In this document: positions 51,616-63,033 of the stretch, in pieces
How positions within the stretch are numbered: the stretch's first letter is position 1
How the letters are laid out: each line of letters opens with the position of its first letter
DNA from: Symbiodinium natans
Taxonomy: Eukaryota; Sar; Dinophyceae; Suessiales; Symbiodiniaceae
Direction of reading: 5' to 3'
Assembly (NCBI GenBank): GCA_905221605.1
Contig: CAJNDS010002605.1
Location: 77,501 to 141,500, forward strand
DNA: 64,000 bases
The notes under the pieces: generated by a model
What the model saw: the letters and a program-made list of their open reading frames with translations, nothing else
The model's database searches: none
What the model was told of the DNA's origin: nothing
Program-made: the position numbers and the translations under genes

Positions 51616-51941
51616 GTTGATTGCCAGTATGTGAACAGCGCGGTCCCAGTGCCGACCTGCCAATCATCTTTTTCGAGCCTCCCCCTGAAACAAGCAGTAC
51701 GAGTAGAAGGCAATTCCCAAACACCGAAGAACTTTCGGGAGGCACCCTAGTGAGAAGAGCCGTTGAGACGCCATGCTAGGCCCTCCGTGGACTTCGTGGA
51801 CTCTGGCTCTGCTAGGAACGAAAGAGCGCGAAGCTTCAGAGGAACCGGAAGGGTAGACAAATGCAACACGCGACCATGGACTGGACGGCAGGACTGCTCA
51901 CGCCTTGACTCGTCATGATTCTGATTCGTGGTGACTCCATA

Positions 51942-51958
51942 CACACACACAGACAGAG

Positions 51959-51991
<33 letters not shown>

Positions 51992-51995
51992 CACA
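51942..51995. repeat. (CA)n microsatellite
   Basis: CACACA with AGACAGAGACAC interruption and CTCACACTCACAC end. Confidence 0.95.
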
Positions 51996-52600
51996 CCTTT
52001 CAATCACATTTGCAGGCAGACCCTGACCCCAGGCTGCCAGGGACACGTTGAAGGTGACGGCATCTGGGCCTGGGAGTATTGCTGCCACTTGGATGTTGAC
52101 GCTGCCAAGTATGGGGCAATGAACACACCATCTACACAGCAAGTTCCAGAGTCCATCCCTACTGTGTTCTGAAGAGCGCCTTCATGTAACGAAATTCGCT
52201 GCAGTGCCCACGTTTACGCCTGGCATCTTCCAGCAGGTTGGGTTGCTCCACCCGACAATTTGATATTCATCTGTCGACTGGCCAACTTTCCTGAGCTTGC
52301 AGAGGGCACAGGGGGCCACAGCATGTCCTCCGCAGATGGTCTTTACAGAAACTTTCTGTGCCCAACATCATGGGCGGTGGGCGGCGCTTCACGGTGCAGC
52401 TGCGTCTGTTCATTCCAGTGTTTTGTGTCCGATCAGCAGCAACTCGCAATGTGTAACTCGAGTAGCAGCACCCTCATCATGCTTTCTTGTTCAGTCTATG
52501 CACATTCATGTGCGCCGGCTTTGATGGGGTGAGTGATCGATTGTGCAGGCTATATGTAGACTGCTCTCTCTAGATGACAAGGATTGCGCGCTAGTATGTT

Positions 52601-53480
52601 TCAGCCCACACACCATTGTAGAAAGACTTGTGAATGCAAGTGCTGCTGAGCTGCCACAACTTTGCATGCACATCCGATACTCTTGGGCCCATCACTTAGC
52701 CGCGGGGTCGTAAAGGTCACATCTACCAGCTGCAAAGCCTCAGCAAAGCTGCGAGCATTCCAGCACATGTCGCTGTAGCAACTAGCGCTCAGAATCATTG
52801 CTTCTTACATCTGCACTGGCTATAACCATCAGATTCATTGGGGCATACTGACATCCACCCACATGGCCCACATATCGACCACCAGCCTGCAAACCTACCG
52901 AATTCTTCAACCCAAGTAGTGCAGCATCGCTCGTACGAAAATGTCCCCGCGCACTGCCCTCTCAGTTCTGCTTTGAGGCTACCGCAAGCTGCCACTGCAA
53001 TGCCCGTTCGCAGGCGCTTATGGCCTTGCCAGATTTCTTCAGAGTCTTCGTGTCTTGCAAACACTGCGCGGGACCCTCTTGTGAGACCTGTGGGCACTAG
53101 CCAGTTCAAAGACCCAACAGCGTAGCCCGGGCCCCTCGATATAGAGACTGAAGCGCCAAGAGCACATACTGTCGGGAATACATTGAGTACATGCATATTC
53201 TTAGGGTCAGGGGGTCGTAGACTGCATGCACTGGCTTCTGTCACATCAATCAAGAACAGGAGATCCTGCGGAGTCTCTGAACCTTTCCGGATTTCTGTGG
53301 TTCAGAAATAAGCATCTGCTTTAGCCGCACTGAACAGCCGGTGTCAGTCAGCATGTCGCCATACACTAGCCGCGTCCGAAATGATGACGCGGGTTGTCTT
53401 GAGGTTTCGGCAGCATTCGCAACGAAGGCCTTAGCCGCGCGGATTGCGGGCATGATGCACAGGTATAAGATATAGAACAT
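52601..53480 (-). CDS. Multi-exon candidate, secreted Cys-rich protein
   Basis: ATG at 53480 opens MFYILYLCIMPAIRAAKAFV, a signal-anchor-like start; the frame ends at GGAAAG/GTTCAG near 53286. A strong acceptor (TCTCCTGTTCTTGATTGATGTGACAG) follows. Beyond it, frame 52795-53253 gives a Cys/Trp-rich C-terminus (GWWSICGPCGWMSVC), although the simple splice puts the next codons in a different phase, so at least one more junction is needed. Frame 52601-52798 (DMCWNARSFAEALQLVDV) may be a final exon. Plus-strand frames over 52.84-53.13 kb look weaker. Confidence 0.38.
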
Positions 53481-53629
53481 CCGTTGAACTAGGCCGGCAT
53501 CAGCAACCAGGCATGTCTTATAAGATCAGGGCATCCACCGGCAAAGCGCTTGCACCTGTAGCAGACGCATGTCGCCAGACACGACATAGGCTTGCAACAC
53601 GTACATGTGGACATGGCGCGGCGACATTG

Positions 53630-53917
53630 CTATGAAGTGTGCTTCATGTTGCAGCAGATCACACAACTCCTGCGCGAAGCGGCACCATCATGCCATCGCA
53701 GATGGGTGCAGCCTATGAATCCTCTGTCTGCCGAAACATGCGAACGCACACATAGCTCCGCACCTTCGGCCCTGCATAGCTGCTGCAAACTCATGGCCTG
53801 CTCCGGAGATCTGATGTCAAATGTCTCTATGACAAAAAATCTGGGCCCCAACCTCGCAGAAAAGGTGCAGTGCCTCAGCAGCAGTGAGAGGAAGCCCTCT
53901 GCTGTCATCTCTTGCAT
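53630..53917 (-). CDS. Candidate exon, 95 codons
   Basis: Minus frame reads EGFLSLLLRHCTFSARLGPR, then EQAMSLQQLCRAEGAELC, ending TAG. First positions about G29 A26 C21 T24. A plus-strand frame of 114 codons overlaps and is almost as open. Kept as a low-confidence neighbour of the gene starting at 53480. Confidence 0.25.
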   Translation of the reverse strand: MQEMTAEGFLSLLLRHCTFSARLGPRFFVIETFDIRSPEQAMSLQQLCRAEGAELCVRSHVSADRGFIGCTHLRWHDGAASRRSCVICCNMKHTS

Positions 53918-54189
53918 GTCTCATAACCTGTTCTAAGAGGCTTCGTTGCCCTCCATGTGTGGAAAAGCCTGCTGGTTTGGCATACGCGCTTCCTCAGGAA
54001 GCTGCCATCTGCCATCGGCCCGCAGCCCTGACACTGACAAACTGTGGGGCAGAGTTTCACTGGCTCTCGCGAGTTTTGAGCTGCAACAGCATGAGTTGAC
54101 TGCAGCTGCATGTGGGTGCATCTAAGGAACGAAGCAATTGTCATACCAATCGTGTGACAAATCATTTTCTCTCTTGTGGTTATTATTCC

Positions 54190-54285
54190 TCTTCTCCTTC
54201 TTCTCTCTCCCTTCATTTTATTCTTCTTCTTCTTATTCTTCTTCTTTTCCGTCTCCTTCTCCTTCTCCTTCTCCTTCCTTGCATA
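54190..54285. repeat. CTT/TTCTCC pyrimidine-rich tract
   Basis: Imperfect CTTCTT and CTTCTC units. It could equally serve as a splice polypyrimidine tract, but no following exon is convincing. Confidence 0.85.
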
Positions 54286-54947
54286 GCCACCGAAATGGCC
54301 GCACATGTCAACAGAATCTGTCGGCTGACGGGGCCTGAAGACCAAAGTCTGCACGCAGTTTGTGCACCCCGGCTTGGGAGGCGGATAGCAGTACAGCTGA
54401 GTGCAACTAAGCAGGGACTTCCTGTACAACAACTTAAGTGGGCCCCCACAAAACGTCCTCTCCCCCTGCACTACCCTCGGCAGGCATCTTTGTGCGCCAG
54501 AAAACTAACTTCAGAGCCGGATGCCAACTGAATAAGCCCTATGCCGCGCCTATGCCCTTCGAATTGGGCCCCTGTTCCCAGCACTCGACCGCTCGCGTTT
54601 AAGTTGACAACCGCCCTCGGCAGTCCACGGTGGGTTGCGTCTTTTGCCCAAAACCAAACAGACACAAACAGCCCCAAGTACTACTTCGTTCATGCTTAGC
54701 CGGCGGCTTGTAGTCAACCAGCGAATCCCCAAAACCTCGACACTTACTTGAAATCCCGACCTTCTTCAGGGCTTGACGGGTTCGAGGAGCCCTAGCTCAC
54801 TGTGCCAGGACGGCTCGCTGGCCTTTCGGCATTCCTTCAGTCGGGATTTCCCATTTAACAACAATACCAACCACACGCATCATGCTCCTTGGTACTGAGG
54901 CGTGCGTGTGAGACGATCTCCCTCTCCCCTTCCCTTCTTATTTTTCT

Positions 54948-55022
54948 TTTCTTCTTCTTCTTCTTCTTCTTCTTCTTCTTCTTCTTCTTCTTCTTCTTCT
55001 TCTTCTTCTTCTTCTTCTTCTG
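54948..55022. repeat. (TTC)n microsatellite
   Basis: About 24 perfect TTC triplets; the plus strand reads poly-Ser/Phe/Leu, the minus strand poly-Lys/Glu. Confidence 0.97.
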
Positions 55023-55665
55023 AGCCCCGAAGGACCCCCTGCGCACGAGCGCGCCGTTGTGAAACTCGCCCAGGAGGAACCGGCTGCACCGGCCGCTTGT
55101 GTTTCCCTCTAGAAGAACCTAGCTGCTCTAGCTTCGTACGCCCCCCAACCTCATGCGAACGAACGTTTGCTGCTTGCTGGCACTGCTTTCACTCTACGGC
55201 CGGCCATCCCGAAGAAATGGAAGCGACGCAGAACTTTGGTAAATGTCCATGCATTTTTTCTGGGCAGAACACACTTGCACGACTGAGGAGGTGGCCCAAG
55301 GCAGCTGATGAGGGTGCTGAGGCAGACCGCATCCGGCATCAGTGCGGCAACCTTCGAAGCAATTGAGGTGGGGGATTAGTCCTTTTGGACTCTCTGACTC
55401 TCTTTCATAGTCTTATAGCCGTATCGTTTCCTCCAAGGGTTACCCTAAAGTACCCATAAATTTAGATGAACCCTCAGGTCAGTCCACGATCGGACAGGAC
55501 GTTCAGTTGACTTGGGATGCCTGCATCGTGGAGAAGAGCCCGAGAGCTGTCTGCCACCACTGCATCCTGCTACACCTCGGGCAGGACAGGCGCTATGATT
55601 CGAACTCATTCGATGACCCTTGAGACCGTCATTCTTGAGGCTCCGCGCGCCAAGAGACCGGCGCC

Positions 55666-56022
55666 GTGTGTCAGAACGCCCGGCCTCATAGCCACGGCAG
55701 TTGCAATACCTGTAGAAAGCCTTCCCATGTGCCGTGCACCATGTGCATGAAGGTCCAACCCGTCACTTCTTTTTCAATGCATTTGTCTAATCCCAAGCGT
55801 CAGTGGCTTCCTTCTGCACAGCCGGCGGGGGGCTTCGCTGTGCCCAGGCCGGCCGCAGCGTGCTTGGGCCGACCACAAGAGAAGGCTTCGATCGCAGCGG
55901 CTCCTGCCAAGGAACTCAAGCCAAAGACACGTAATGTTTGCACACTGTTGTGCAAATTCTCGTGGAGTCAAGCGCTATACCGCACGGATTTACGGGAAAG
56001 CGACGACTTCGGCTTGAGATAA
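55666..56022 (+). CDS. Putative zinc-binding Cys-cluster protein
   Basis: 118-codon frame with C-x2-C-x8-C-x2-C (CNTCRKPSHVPCTMC) then a FS-containing stretch, the spacing of a small zinc finger. A Pro/Ala-rich linker and a basic segment (AKELKPKTRNVCTLLCKF) follow, ending TAA. The frame is open upstream of the GTG shown, to a TGA near 55632, so an upstream exon is likely. A resemblance of the CxxCxK...FS part to Stc1-type zinc domains is only suggestive. Confidence 0.42.
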   Translation: MCQNARPHSHGSCNTCRKPSHVPCTMCMKVQPVTSFSMHLSNPKRQWLPSAQPAGGFAVPRPAAACLGRPQEKASIAAAPAKELKPKTRNVCTLLCKFSWSQALYRTDLRESDDFGLR

Positions 56023-56869
56023 GTTTTGGGGCATCTTCTTCCTGACTATGGGAAGCTTGAGTTTTGTGTTTTTACCGAGGCAAAAAATCACGTTTTGGTG
56101 TAAGGTCTGATGGTCGTTCGCAAACACGTCTACACGGTTTTCCGGATATATTGGCATGTTCTCAATTTTTGATTTTTTGGGATTCTTGTGGTTTTCGGCT
56201 GCATCATAGTTTGCGAAGGTTTGTGGCCGCGGTCTTGTATGTTGTAGAATCAAGCAAAAACACTGGGAGTAGCAGTGTTGGCGGCATGTTCGCCAAAGGC
56301 ATGAATAGATGTGACAAGTTGAGGAAACTTGAAACATGCTCTTGCAATATTTCTATACAAGGCAAACACCGTGCTTGTTCACTTTCACCCGCTTGTTGAA
56401 GTCACCTGCTACAGTGTTAAGATTTGTGAGTGAGGCGGGTTGTTTCCCTGCCCTCGGTGTTAAGCTGTTAGGTTCAACTCAGCGACTATTATCCTCACCT
56501 GCGTTTCCTCGTGTCCTAAACTGCTGTACCTCTCCAGGTCTCCTGGGAACGGGTCTTCCACCAAGGAATCCCGCAGAATATCCTTGTGGAGCACCCTCGT
56601 CTACTTGTTTTTTTTTGTTCTAGGCTGGGGATGATTGGTGGTAGCAGGTAAGTAGATAGGAAATCTTCGATGAGCAGAGCTGCAATTAGTCCAGCCCCCG
56701 AACCCCCCGAATGCTTCTACAACTTGAACTTCTCACAATCCCAACCACACCTGAAGCAAAGCCAAGCTATCCTTCTAAGTCGTCTCAGGGATCAATTAGA
56801 GTTTGGTGGGCATCGGACGGAGGCTTCTCCTCAAACAGGTGCAACAGCAACGCACAGGCACACTGGCAC

Positions 56870-57030
56870 ACAAGCGCACACCCACCCACCCACCCACCCA
56901 CCCACACACGCCCACACCCCCACGCCCCCACGCCCCGACACCGCGACACCCCCACACATGCACACACGCACAGACGCACACCCGCAAACACCCCCACACA
57001 CCCACCCACCCACCCACCCACCCACACATA
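56870..57030. repeat. (CCCA)n / CACACGC low-complexity block
   Basis: Blocks of CCCA tetranucleotides flank a middle of CGCCCACACCCCCACG. Abuts the first copy of the 295-bp direct repeat. Confidence 0.93.
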
Positions 57031-57034
57031 CACA

Positions 57035-58265
57035 CACTTAAGACTCGACTTCTGTCGAACTGTGAGTTCCAAAGCCCTGGCAAGCTTATGGATCTGCAAT
57101 GGAAATCTGTACTCATTTTGAAATGGCCAAGGATGCAGCAACGGCTTTGAGGGTGTTTTTGGGATGGCCTGCAGGTACACAGTTCAGCGTCCTGAACTGC
57201 TTCCCACTCCAAGGCATAGCTTCGTTGCATTGGGTTTGCCAAGGAGTGCCCAATGCCCCTGCACCCCTGCAATGAAAAGCTGCAGAACTACAAAGCCCTT
57301 GGACACAGGGTTGGCCACACACACACACACACACACGCCCTTTAGTAGAAGGGCGCAACACGGTAGCTTGGTAAGCAGCACTTGCAACAGCCACTGAGCC
57401 TGAGGAGGAGGCGGCCGAGAATGCTGGTAGCAGCTGTCTGATCGGCAATAGCGTGCGATGCCGGATCTGAGTTCTTTGCATCTCGGTCAGCCACAGGTCA
57501 AGGTTTTCCTTTGTCGACTGAGAGGGATACCTCAACATGGGGACACTAGAGCCTCGGAATGACGTGGACTGCCTACAAGCAAGACGACTGAAAGGATACC
57601 TCAACCTGGGGACACTAGAGCCTCGGAATTACAGGGACTGCCAACAGTGCTTCAACTTGGCTGGAGTCTTTGGGCGGACCCCTGGGGATTCATGGTGAAG
57701 TCAAGCAATCGTGGAGCTGATTATTTGAAGTCACGCAGCTGTATGCAAGTATAGAGAACGAATGAGAAGCTGAATCAATTGAAAAATCATATGTAGGAAT
57801 CTTCTTTCAGGTCCTGACATCAAGCAAGACGATTCATGTCTCAGATGAAAGACTCCTCCCGTCGCTTGAGAGTCAAGGAAGTCAAAAGCTTCGGTGAAGT
57901 CAAGCGGGAAGTCAGACTTGTGAGAGCATCCTCCCACGTAGTTGGCGCCCAAAGGGATTGCCGAACTGACACACACTTAAGACTCGACTTCTGTCGAACT
58001 GTGAGCTCCAAAGCCCTGGCAAGCTTATGGATCTGCAATGGAAATCTGTGCTCATTTTGAAATGGCCAAGGATGCAGCAACGGCTTTGAGGGTGTTTTTT
58101 GGATGGCCTGCAGGTACACAGTTCAGCGTCCTGAACTGCTTCCCACTCCAAGGCATAGCTTCGTTGCACTGGGTTTGCCAAGGAGTGCCCAATGCCCCTG
58201 CACCCCTGCAATGAAAAGCTGCAGAACTACAAAGCCCTTGGACACAGGGTTGGCCACACACACTT
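57035..58265. mobile_element. 295-bp direct repeats flanking about 640 bp (TRIM-like or recent duplication)
   Basis: 57035-57330 and 57971-58262 are nearly identical; I count about five differences. Each begins CACACTTAAGACTCGACTTC and ends GGACACAGGGTTGGCCACAC, and both sit against CA-rich sequence. The internal part has no ORF of note but holds a 60-bp duplication (57525-57585 and 57592-57650, ACACTAGAGCCTCGGAAT). The structure resembles a terminal-repeat element in miniature, but the ends are not TG...CA, so a segmental duplication is equally possible. Confidence 0.65.
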
Positions 58266-58663
58266 GATACCGAGCAATGTCGGAAGGGTTGTGCTTCTCT
58301 CACGTACTCCGTCAAGGAGATCAAAAGATCAAAATGTTCAGCGAGGCTTTCAATAGGCTCATGTTATCTATTTGGTATTGCGATCCAAGATGCGAGAAAG
58401 CCAAGGCACTTTGATCCCGAAAATCCAAGGCACATTAAATGGTTCAAGACTGAGCACGATTTGGGGTGAGGGTAGATGATGTCACAAGCATGATTAGTGG
58501 ATCGGGTCCAGTCCACTTGAAGCAGGTGCACGAAGATGATCAGTCTTCGCTTCCCTCTTGCATCCACAGCTTCGTTGAGTGTGGTAGGATGCAAGAGCCA
58601 CACTCCCCTGCTGCTCGTATTGGCTCTTTCATATTGCTCACACCTACCCTTTGATACTCGGGT

Positions 58664-58765
58664 TGCCCACACACACACACCCACCCACCCACCCACCCAC
58701 CCACCCACGCACGCACGCACGCACGCACGCCCACGCACGCACGCACCCGCACGCACGCACGCCAT
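58664..58765. repeat. (CCCA)n(CGCA)n microsatellite
   Basis: CACACACACACCCACC units changing to ACGC tetranucleotides. Preceded by GGGTTGCCCACACACAC, which echoes the end of the 295-bp repeat. Confidence 0.93.
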
Positions 58766-58926
58766 TGTGGACACGCTGGTGCATGTTGCACCTTATGTTC
58801 CTGCCTTGGATGCGACAGCCGAACTGTTCGTCTGAGCCGCTCCTTGATGGAGGAAGATGCGCTGGGCCCGTCTGGTTCGTCCCAGGAATCAGGTCGAGCG
58901 TCTTCTTCTTCCTCCTCCTGACAGCC

Positions 58927-59157
58927 ATCAGCTGTCAAAGCAGACATTATACAGTCCTCTTTCCGAACCCACACGGAACATTGTGGAAAATTCTCGCGAA
59001 CGCCTCCATTCTGCCAGTGCAAAGTATGGCGTCCTGCGAGATATCGGGCATGGCAGCGGCTTCAGCGTGCTCGTTCGGCGAAGCAGGGCCTGAAGAGTCA
59101 GCGTGGCTCACAGCTGTTGCAAAATCTGTCGTAGCACGAGGCAGGCCAGCACAATGA
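58927..59157 (+). CDS. Exon after a strong acceptor, frame uncertain
   Basis: GTCTTCTTCTTCCTCCTCCTGACAG ends at 58922. All three frames are open for 50 codons or more. One reads SRHYTVLFPNPHGTLWKI to TGA at 59155. Another reads KYGVLRDIGHGSGFSVLVRR to TGA at about 59091 and resembles the glycine loop (subdomain I) of protein kinases, although no second kinase motif was found. I cannot choose between them. Confidence 0.35.
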   Translation: MSCQSRHYTVLFPNPHGTLWKILANASILPVQSMASCEISGMAAASACSFGEAGPEESAWLTAVAKSVVARGRPAQ

Positions 59158-59166
59158 GACACGTTG

Positions 59167-59558
59167 TCAAAAAAGAGCCTGCGTAGGCATCAGATGAACT
59201 GGATATGTGACGAGGTGTGGTGCAGCATTGCGCGGATTCTCCAAAAGGTCCCACTTCTTGCCCGGGCTTGTTTTATCTGCATGCCCACTGGCACACATAT
59301 CGAATATGCACAATAAACTAACCGAAGCAGAGTCATCAAAACCAAACGCATTTACTCGCGCACCTGCACCACCAGAGATGACAAGTAAACGTGACGAGTT
59401 CTTGTCCACATTAGTCGTTCGTCACGTAAGACCCGAGCGCTGGCGCAGGCACACTCCGAGAGCAAAAGCGCGGAACACTGACACGAGCTGCCTTTCGCCT
59501 CGCTGGCGGCGGCAGCCTGCTTCAAGGCAGCTAGGGACTGGCGCATCTCCGCCAACAC
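59167..59558 (-). CDS. Two-exon candidate, unknown protein
   Basis: Frame 59352-59558 starts with a coiled-coil-like EMRQSLAALKQAAAASEAKG. Frame 59167-59409 has 40% G at first positions (32 of 80) and reads NSSRLLVISGGAGARVNAF. CGG/GTCTTA and GACTAATGTGGACAAG would join them by a 33-nt intron in phase; a CTAAT branch-like motif is inside. The plus-strand 165-codon frame over the same DNA is basic and Pro-rich and taken as shadow. Confidence 0.4.
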
Positions 59559-60002
59559 CTCCTCCTGTCATTCCCGCACGTCACGAGCGAGCAAAGATGA
59601 CGAAAGTGGATGTGCAGCAGGCCGGAAACCAAACCATACCAAACCAGAGGGTGCACCAAACAGGTGGCCACGAAACTTATGCGTCCTGTAGAGGTAGTCT
59701 TTGAACACATACAGCCACTTCATGCCACTTCACAGACACATGCTCTGCAGCTGCAGTCCTCAGCATCCAGGCCTTCTCGCATCCGGATTGCTAGAGACCA
59801 GAAGGTCACTGCAGCCTGCGGCAGCCACATGCAGCCACCCTGATGTGCACAGCTGGACGAACCCGCAGCAGACAGCCGTCCAGAACCCGAACATGCCCCA
59901 CCTGTCCTAGCATGTGTCGGCGTGAGTGCATCGCGCAAGCCCCCGCTCCACGCAATCATCCAGGGTTGAGGTTGTCGGGTTTTCTGCCCCAGGAGGCGAG
60001 TT

Positions 60003-60195
60003 TAAACCCGAAACCCGAAACCTCAAACCCTAAAACCTAGACCCTAAACCCTAATACACCCTGGACCCTATAGAACCCTAGACCCTAAACCGTTTAAACC
60101 CTGAACCCTAGCCGAGAGCGCCGCTGTCCATTTGCATGGGGGCTTCCCTTCTATGCACCCTAAACCCTAAACCCTAAACCCTAAACCCTATTGGC
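60003..60195. repeat. Telomere-type CCCTAAA tract, interrupted
   Basis: Degenerate AAACCC(G/T) and ACCCTA units, a gap of unique sequence at 60110-60155, then four perfect CCCTAAA units. Confidence 0.9.
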
Positions 60196-60297
60196 CTCGA
60201 GGTCGCCCTCGCTCATGTGGCTGGCTGCGCCGGCCTCCAGGGCTTGAGCTGCCTTCTCCTCGACGGCCTGAAGGCCAATGCCCAAAGAAGAACTTCT

Positions 60298-60620
60298 CAT
60301 CTTTAGGGTTTGTTTAAGGGTTTTTTATGGGGTTTATGGTCATCTTTAGGGTTTTTTAAGGGTTTTTTATGGGGTTTATGGTCATCTTTAGGGTTTTTTT
60401 AGGGTTTCCTATGGGGTTTATGGTCATCTTTAGGGTTTCTAGGGTTTCTAGCGTTTCTGGGGTTTCTGGGGTTTATGGTCATCTTTAGGGTTTCTAGGGT
60501 TTATATGGGGTGTATGGGGTTTATGGTCATCTTTAGGGTTTTGAGGTTTATGTGGGGTGTATGGGGTTTATAGTCATCTTTAGGGTTTTGAGGGTTTATG
60601 AGGTTTATTCAGGGTTTTTT
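60298..60620. repeat. Telomere-derived satellite with CATCTTTAGGG unit
   Basis: About seven units sharing GGGGTTTATGGTCATCTTTA GGG, each followed by a variable TTTTAGGG/TTTCTAGGG stretch, period about 42-62 bp. The whole array appears to have expanded from telomere-type repeats plus one fixed linker. Confidence 0.93.
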
Positions 60621-60777
60621 TTGCCACCCGTCTAGCCATGCTCCACGGGGCAACTGAAGAGGGAATGCTGTGTACAAACTTCAGTGCCCAAGGTTACGAT
60701 ATGCCGAGATGTTCACACCTTCCCCGAACCTCATGCTCTCAAACCAAACCAGAATGTTGCAAACAGATAACACGCTC

Positions 60778-60930
60778 ATAGGGTTTAGGGTTTTGGGTTT
60801 AGGGCTTAGGGCTTCGGGTTCAATGCCCACAAAGATCTTCACCTAGGGTTCAGGGCAGAGTTGGGGCTTACAGTAGGGTTAGGGTTTAGGGTTTGTCGCT
60901 CCCGCAAAACTAGGGTTTAGGGTATATAGC
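60778..60930. repeat. Short telomere-type tracts with GTCGCTCCCGCA block
   Basis: TTTAGGG clusters at 60780-60805 and 60875-60925, with GTTTGTCGCTCCCGCA between them, a block also found at 38528. Confidence 0.88.
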
Positions 60931-60939
60931 AAGCTTCCC

Positions 60940-62340
60940 TACAGGGTTGTAGACGTTATGTACATAAAGATGTTTACAGGGTTGAGGGGTCCTGATTTCC
61001 CAGTCAGACTCGAGATCTCCAGCTCGGTCAAACTATGTCCAATGTCCAAGGCTCTTGTAGTTCTTGTGTCTCCCAGGTATCTGGGTCACTCCCGTAATAT
61101 TCGCGAAGAAGCCTGTCGCGACAAAGAAGCATATGGCGTGCGACGACTTGCCTACACCACCAATGCCGTCGTTATCATTACGGTCGCCGACTCTCCAATG
61201 CCAGCCTCTCTCTCCCCCGAACCTACCTGCCAAGTAGCTACTCTAACCGTTTGCTGTCCGAAGATGTGCTATGACATGGGATCACGGAGCAAAAGAAACG
61301 CCTTGAAAGCGTGACGTAGAGTGTGGCAGCCAGTGATGGCTTCTCAGCAGCGAGGCAAGCTGCCGACAGCTCCTTGCGACCAGGTACGCGCAAGTACCCA
61401 GAAGTCCTCTTTCTGTTTTTCCCGGGCGCCTGAAGGGCCTGGATGTGTTCCTCGCTGCCCTCGCCGAACTTCTCCTCTATCATCGAAGCCATCCTGGGCA
61501 TGGAACGCACTGTTTTGGGTGAATGCGGTTCAGGCGACACCGAAGTAGCGAACGCCATATCAACGCAGCAAGCTCATCCGGCACAGCTGCAGAACCAAAA
61601 CCGCTATCCTCTTCACCCCATCCTAACGCGCGAACCCTTTGTGAGAAAGAAGCGACCAATTGGTTTGGATCCTCAAAGCAAGTGTTGTTTAGTCTCTGAA
61701 CCTTTCGCTAGCAGGAGCACAAAGCACCCCAAGTGCTCAACAGCTCGGACGGCTTGCAGCGTCTCGGTATCTGGGACCCTTTTCTTCTAGGTGTGGCATG
61801 GACCCTTCTTGGCAAGGCTTTTTCTTTTTTCCTAGGCAAGGCTCTTTCTTTTCTCCTTTTCGGGCGGGAATCTTTCTTTTCCCAGGTTCATTTCTCCCAG
61901 GTGCGGCGGGACCCTAGGTGTGGCATGTCCTCTCTCCTAGGTGCGAACCGGTTTTGTGTCCCCAGGCGTGGCGGGCCGTTGTTTCGCTGGGTGTGGTGTC
62001 TGCAGGCATGGGTTCATTAACAAACCAAAAATAGGGGAGTTGGATGGAGTTGGGGCGAGGGCAGGCCCCTCTATCTGCACACCACAGCAGTCAGCCAAGC
62101 CCAAACCTTGGCTACGGCGGTTCAGGGCCACGAGAAGCTCGGGTTCCCAGAGCATGGGCCGTCAACTCTGCAGAGCCCAGGCTCAGGTCGACCAGCGTGG
62201 AGGACACCACCGCCTCACCTTTGGGCGCCTCGCTCAAGGCCTGCCGATGTAAACCCTAAACCCTTTTTGCAGCAGGTCTCCTCACCTCTGCCGGCCTCGC
62301 CCTAACCCTAAGCATCCCTAAAGTCCCTAAAGCCCCAAAG
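60940..62340. other. No confidently supported gene
   Basis: Several 60-118-codon frames on both strands (e.g. 60958-61314 plus, 61238-61558 minus) but no splice-supported model. 61800-61990 contains repeated CTTTTTCTTTTCCTAGG and GCAAGGCT motifs. CCCTAAA units at 62250-62275 and 62300-62320 precede the minus-strand candidate that follows. Confidence 0.3.
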
Positions 62341-62352
62341 AGGTCGCAAGGG

Positions 62353-62874
62353 TCAAATACCTAGCCCAAGGAAAACGAGGGCAGGGGCCTCGCAGTACTC
62401 TGAGAGGAGCTCAGTGACCTCGTAGGACTCCTGCATCGCATGCAACTGCAGCGAGCCTACCAGACTGAACTTAAATGCCTGCCAGCCCAATACCGCACAA
62501 AGTCTGCACACCGTGCTCTGGCCGATATCTCTGCGCTGCACAGATTTCTATGAAATCGCCACGCTGCCCAGGAAGATGAGCAGAAACCTCTCCCGTGTCT
62601 CAGAATGTCCCACAGAGCTCAGGTCATTCGGCTCCGGGAGGTTGGCCATGAGCTGAAGCGCCTGCAGGAACTCGTCCTGGGCACCTTTGAGTTGCCCCAA
62701 CCTGGGACTTTGCATGTTTTTGTCGATTGCAAGCCTTGCTGAGGCGCACTGCTGCAGCAGAAGCTTTAGAAACGCGAGGCAAACTTTAAAGGACCATGAC
62801 AGATGCCAGCGTTTTCCGCACAAGCCTGCGGATTCAAGCCCAAACTTAACAGCTTTCAGCTTGTGCCAAAACAA
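62353..62874 (-). CDS. Two-exon candidate, helical protein
   Basis: The upstream frame (62548-62874) reads SARLAIDKNMQSPRLGQLKG, then DEFLQALQLMANLPEPND. The downstream frame (62353-62541) reads LHAMQESYEVTELLSEYCEA and ends TGA. A GGCAGC/GTGGCG donor and CGCTGCAG or GCTGGCAG acceptor lie between them. An ATG near 62924 (MEESQGGAIGAKHE) could be the 5' exon. The 3' flank is a degenerate telomere-type tract. No family recognised. Confidence 0.42.
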
Positions 62875-63033
62875 AGCTCATGTTTGGCACCTATGGCACC
62901 CCCCTGTGACTCTTCCATGGCTTGCACGGGCAAGCCATCTGCTCGCGCACACGCACGCAGACACGGACAGATGCAGACAGAGAGAACCCCCGCATGCTCG
63001 CAGCGCGCGACAAGCGCGAGGCCCGCGATCACA

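Noticed and set aside
54855-55366. Poly-Ser, poly-Lys and poly-Glu ORFs
   Set aside because: Products of the (TTC)n microsatellite.
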